DNA of 64,000 nucleotides, from NCBI GenBank assembly GCA_902570695.1, contig CACFZE010000001.1, positions 186,001-250,000 on the forward strand. Direction: 5' to 3'. The position numbers and the translations under genes were made by a program. Every line of letters begins with the position of its first letter. Position 1 is the first letter of the stretch. Of the stretch, positions 62,345-64,000 are shown one piece after another. Under the pieces are notes generated by a model, which ran no database searches, had not been told where the DNA came from, and saw only the letters and a list, made by a program, of their open reading frames with translations. Source of the stretch: an uncultured Pelagibacteraceae bacterium. GTDB taxonomy: Bacteria; Pseudomonadota; Alphaproteobacteria; Pelagibacterales; Pelagibacteraceae.

Positions 62345-63763
62345 ATGTCAAAAAAAGCTGTTGTTTGGATAAGAGACGATTTTAGAATAAAAAATAATTC
62401 TGCGTTATCTTATGCAACAAATAATTACGATACTGTCACGGCATTATATATTTATAACAAGAAAAATTTTGATGATGTTAGAGAAGCACAAAAATGGTGG
62501 ATAAATAAATCATTAATAAATTTTAAAGATGAATTAATTAAATATAATATTGAATTAGAGTTAGTATTTTCTGATGAGATAACTTTCTTTAGCAAAATCA
62601 AAGACAAACAGGAAATTTCTATTTTTTGGAATAAAATATATGAGCCATCTCAATTAAAGTTAGATGATGATCTCATTAAAATTTTTGAAAAAAACAAAAT
62701 ACTCTCAAAATGCTTTAAAGGAAATGTTCTTAATGAATATAACAATGTTACAAAAGATGATGGAAGCCCTTATAAAGTTTATAGTCCATTTTGGAGAGTG
62801 GGAGAACAAATTTACTTAGATAGTATCCCAAGCAAATCATTAAACGTAAAAAGAGCTAAGAGCAAAATAAAATTATTCAAAAATAATAATAATCCAGATC
62901 AAATTTTACCAAAGAAAAATTGGTATAAAAAATTTGAAAAATATTGGGTTCCATCTGAAAAACAATCCGAAAAATATTTAAAAGAGTTTGTTGAAAATAG
63001 AATGTTGAAATATGGAGTTGATAGAGATTATCCAGCTATAAATGGTTCTTCAAAACTTTCGCCATTCATTAGAAACGGACAAATACACGTAAGTAATATT
63101 TGGGACAAATGTTATAAATATAAATCAAAAAATATTAGTGTTAAAAAGTATCTAAATGAATTAGGCTGGAGAGAATTTTCACATAGTTTAATTAATCATT
63201 TCCCTGAAATGCTAAAAGGTAATTTAAGAAAAGAATTTGACAAATTTCCATGGGATAAAAATGCAAAAAATTTGAAAGCTTGGAAAAATGGTATGACTGG
63301 ATATCCAATTGTTGATGCTGGGATGAGACAACTTTATGAAACAGGTTGGATGCATAATAGAATTAGAATGGTAGTTGGTTCTTTTCTTGTAAAACATTTA
63401 AGAATTAATTGGAAAGACGGTGAAAAACATTTTAGAAATTGTTTGTTAGATTTTAACGAAGCAAACAATGTTGCTCAATGGCAATGGGTTGCTGGCTGTG
63501 GTGCAGATGCGGCCCCTTATTTTAGAATTTTTAATCCTATATTGCAGGGTGAAAAATTTGATAAACAAGGTCTGTATGTAAAAAAATGGGTACCTGAATT
63601 AGAGAGAGTTCCAAATAAATTTATTCATAAACCGTGGGAAATGGAAACTAAATATCAAGAAGATATAAAAACTAAAATTGGTTCTGATTACCCTTTCCCA
63701 ATAGTCGTGCATGAAGAAGCTAGAAACGCAGCTCTAAAAGCATTTCAAACATTAAAAAATTAA
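62345..63763 (+). CDS. phrB: Deoxyribodipyrimidine photolyase (class I)
   Basis: Light-driven repair of cyclobutane pyrimidine dimers, 472 residues. The N-terminal antenna domain begins VVWIRDDFRIKNNSALSYA; the C-terminal FAD domain carries ELGWREFSHSLINHFPEML, TGYPIVDAGMRQLYETGWMHNR and DFNEANNVAQWQWVAGCGAD. Consistent with a surface-ocean bacterium. It starts 5 bases after the ammonia-lyase gene, probably by genome compaction and not shared function. Confidence 0.94.
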   Translation: MSKKAVVWIRDDFRIKNNSALSYATNNYDTVTALYIYNKKNFDDVREAQKWWINKSLINFKDELIKYNIELELVFSDEITFFSKIKDKQEISIFWNKIYEPSQLKLDDDLIKIFEKNKILSKCFKGNVLNEYNNVTKDDGSPYKVYSPFWRVGEQIYLDSIPSKSLNVKRAKSKIKLFKNNNNPDQILPKKNWYKKFEKYWVPSEKQSEKYLKEFVENRMLKYGVDRDYPAINGSSKLSPFIRNGQIHVSNIWDKCYKYKSKNISVKKYLNELGWREFSHSLINHFPEMLKGNLRKEFDKFPWDKNAKNLKAWKNGMTGYPIVDAGMRQLYETGWMHNRIRMVVGSFLVKHLRINWKDGEKHFRNCLLDFNEANNVAQWQWVAGCGADAAPYFRIFNPILQGEKFDKQGLYVKKWVPELERVPNKFIHKPWEMETKYQEDIKTKIGSDYPFPIVVHEEARNAALKAFQTLKN

Positions 63764-64000
63764 TTAATCTCCAATAAAATGATGAATAATAAGCCTTTTC
63801 GTAGAGGCTAACCTATGTTCAAAAAGGTAAATTCCTTGCCAAGTTCCTAACAAAAGTTGTTTGTTTTTTATACTGAGGGATATTTGATTGTTAGTTAAAG
63901 CTGACTTTATATGAGCTGGCATATCGTCCTTACCTTCTATTGTATGAACATATAATTTATTATCCATTGGAGCAATTTTATCAAAATAATTAATTAAATC
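63764..64000 (-). CDS. YjbQ (UPF0047) family protein, N-terminus outside window
   Basis: The frame is open from its stop at 63764 to the window edge, giving the last 78 residues of a protein of about 138. DLINYFDKIAPMDNKLYVHT, then DDMPAHIKSALTNNQISLSI, LLLGTWQGIYLFEHR and IHHFIGD are the UPF0047/YjbQ signature. The Met at 63967 is internal and not the start. Some members have secondary thiamine-phosphate synthase activity; the real role is unknown. It is convergent with phrB with no gap. Confidence 0.9.
   Translation of the reverse strand, partial: DLINYFDKIAPMDNKLYVHTIEGKDDMPAHIKSALTNNQISLSIKNKQLLLGTWQGIYLFEHRLASTKRLIIHHFIGD

Noticed and set aside
1-64000. tRNA, rRNA, CRISPR arrays, insertion sequences, integrases
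   Set aside because: Nothing found: intergenic spaces are all under about 150 bases, no repeat-spacer pattern, no transposase reading frame.

Overview
The window is AT-rich, very densely coded DNA (no gene-free stretch over about 150 bases) from a streamlined marine alphaproteobacterium. The gene content points to the SAR11 clade (Pelagibacterales): trimethylamine N-oxide (TMAO) uptake and demethylation, heterotetrameric sarcosine oxidase, formate-tetrahydrofolate ligase next to an iron alcohol dehydrogenase, a DmdA-like demethylase, and many 1-base and 4-base stop/start overlaps. The taxon is an inference from gene content and order as I remember them; no marker gene such as rRNA is present.

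Region by region. (1) 1-14329, all minus strand: a run of 17 genes read from egtB towards an ETF-ubiquinone oxidoreductase that leaves the window. It holds ergothioneine synthesis (egtB, egtD), a methyltransferase, a Rieske oxygenase, a small kinase and a small nucleotidyltransferase, a crotonase, a methanethiol oxidase of the SELENBP1 family with a [2Fe-2S] ferredoxin, two CoA-binding proteins, and a dimethylglycine/sarcosine dehydrogenase with its own electron acceptors (etfB, etfA, ETF-QO). (2) 14434-17201, plus strand: an MTHFR-like gene overlapping a DmdA-like THF-dependent demethylase, then a tiny membrane protein coupled to a Yip1-like protein. (3) 17198-20595, minus strand: M19 dipeptidase, a 550-residue protein of unknown function, a DUF3726 protein and a 55-residue zinc-ribbon protein. 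(4) 20700-25445: purE, purK, SRAP, GNAT, an unknown gene with a TTG start, and a BT1-like (folate/biopterin-type) transporter. (5) 25449-33126: soxBDAG, divergent fhs, and a glutamine amidotransferase. (6) 33126-41523, minus strand: Fe-alcohol dehydrogenase, GH63-type hydrolase, a sugar ABC transporter and a GpsA-like dehydrogenase. (7) 41523-45591, minus strand: a TMAO/betaine-type ABC transporter (tmoW, tmoV, tmoX), divergent from (8) tdm (TMAO demethylase), a winged-helix protein and a FAD oxidoreductase. (9) 49907-56941: a divergent glutamine-synthetase-like gene, a set of three glutamate-synthase-like genes, a lysine-rich protein, an Amt transporter and two very small membrane proteins. 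(10) 56951-61206: a second, paralogous set (mgsA, mgsB, mgsC, gmaS) matching the N-methylglutamate pathway. Then a diaminopropionate ammonia-lyase, a photolyase and a partial YjbQ gene.

How the parts fit: TMAO enters through TmoXVW; Tdm splits it to dimethylamine and formaldehyde; GmaS and MgsABC turn methylamine into N-methylglutamate; sarcosine-oxidase-type enzymes demethylate N-methyl amino acids. Four proteins carry GcvT-type tetrahydrofolate domains, and fhs links the C1-folate pool to formate and ATP. The least explained part is the first, amt-linked GS/GltB-like set, which stands beside the canonical set but differs from it at the Fe-S motif and in the GS-like enzyme.
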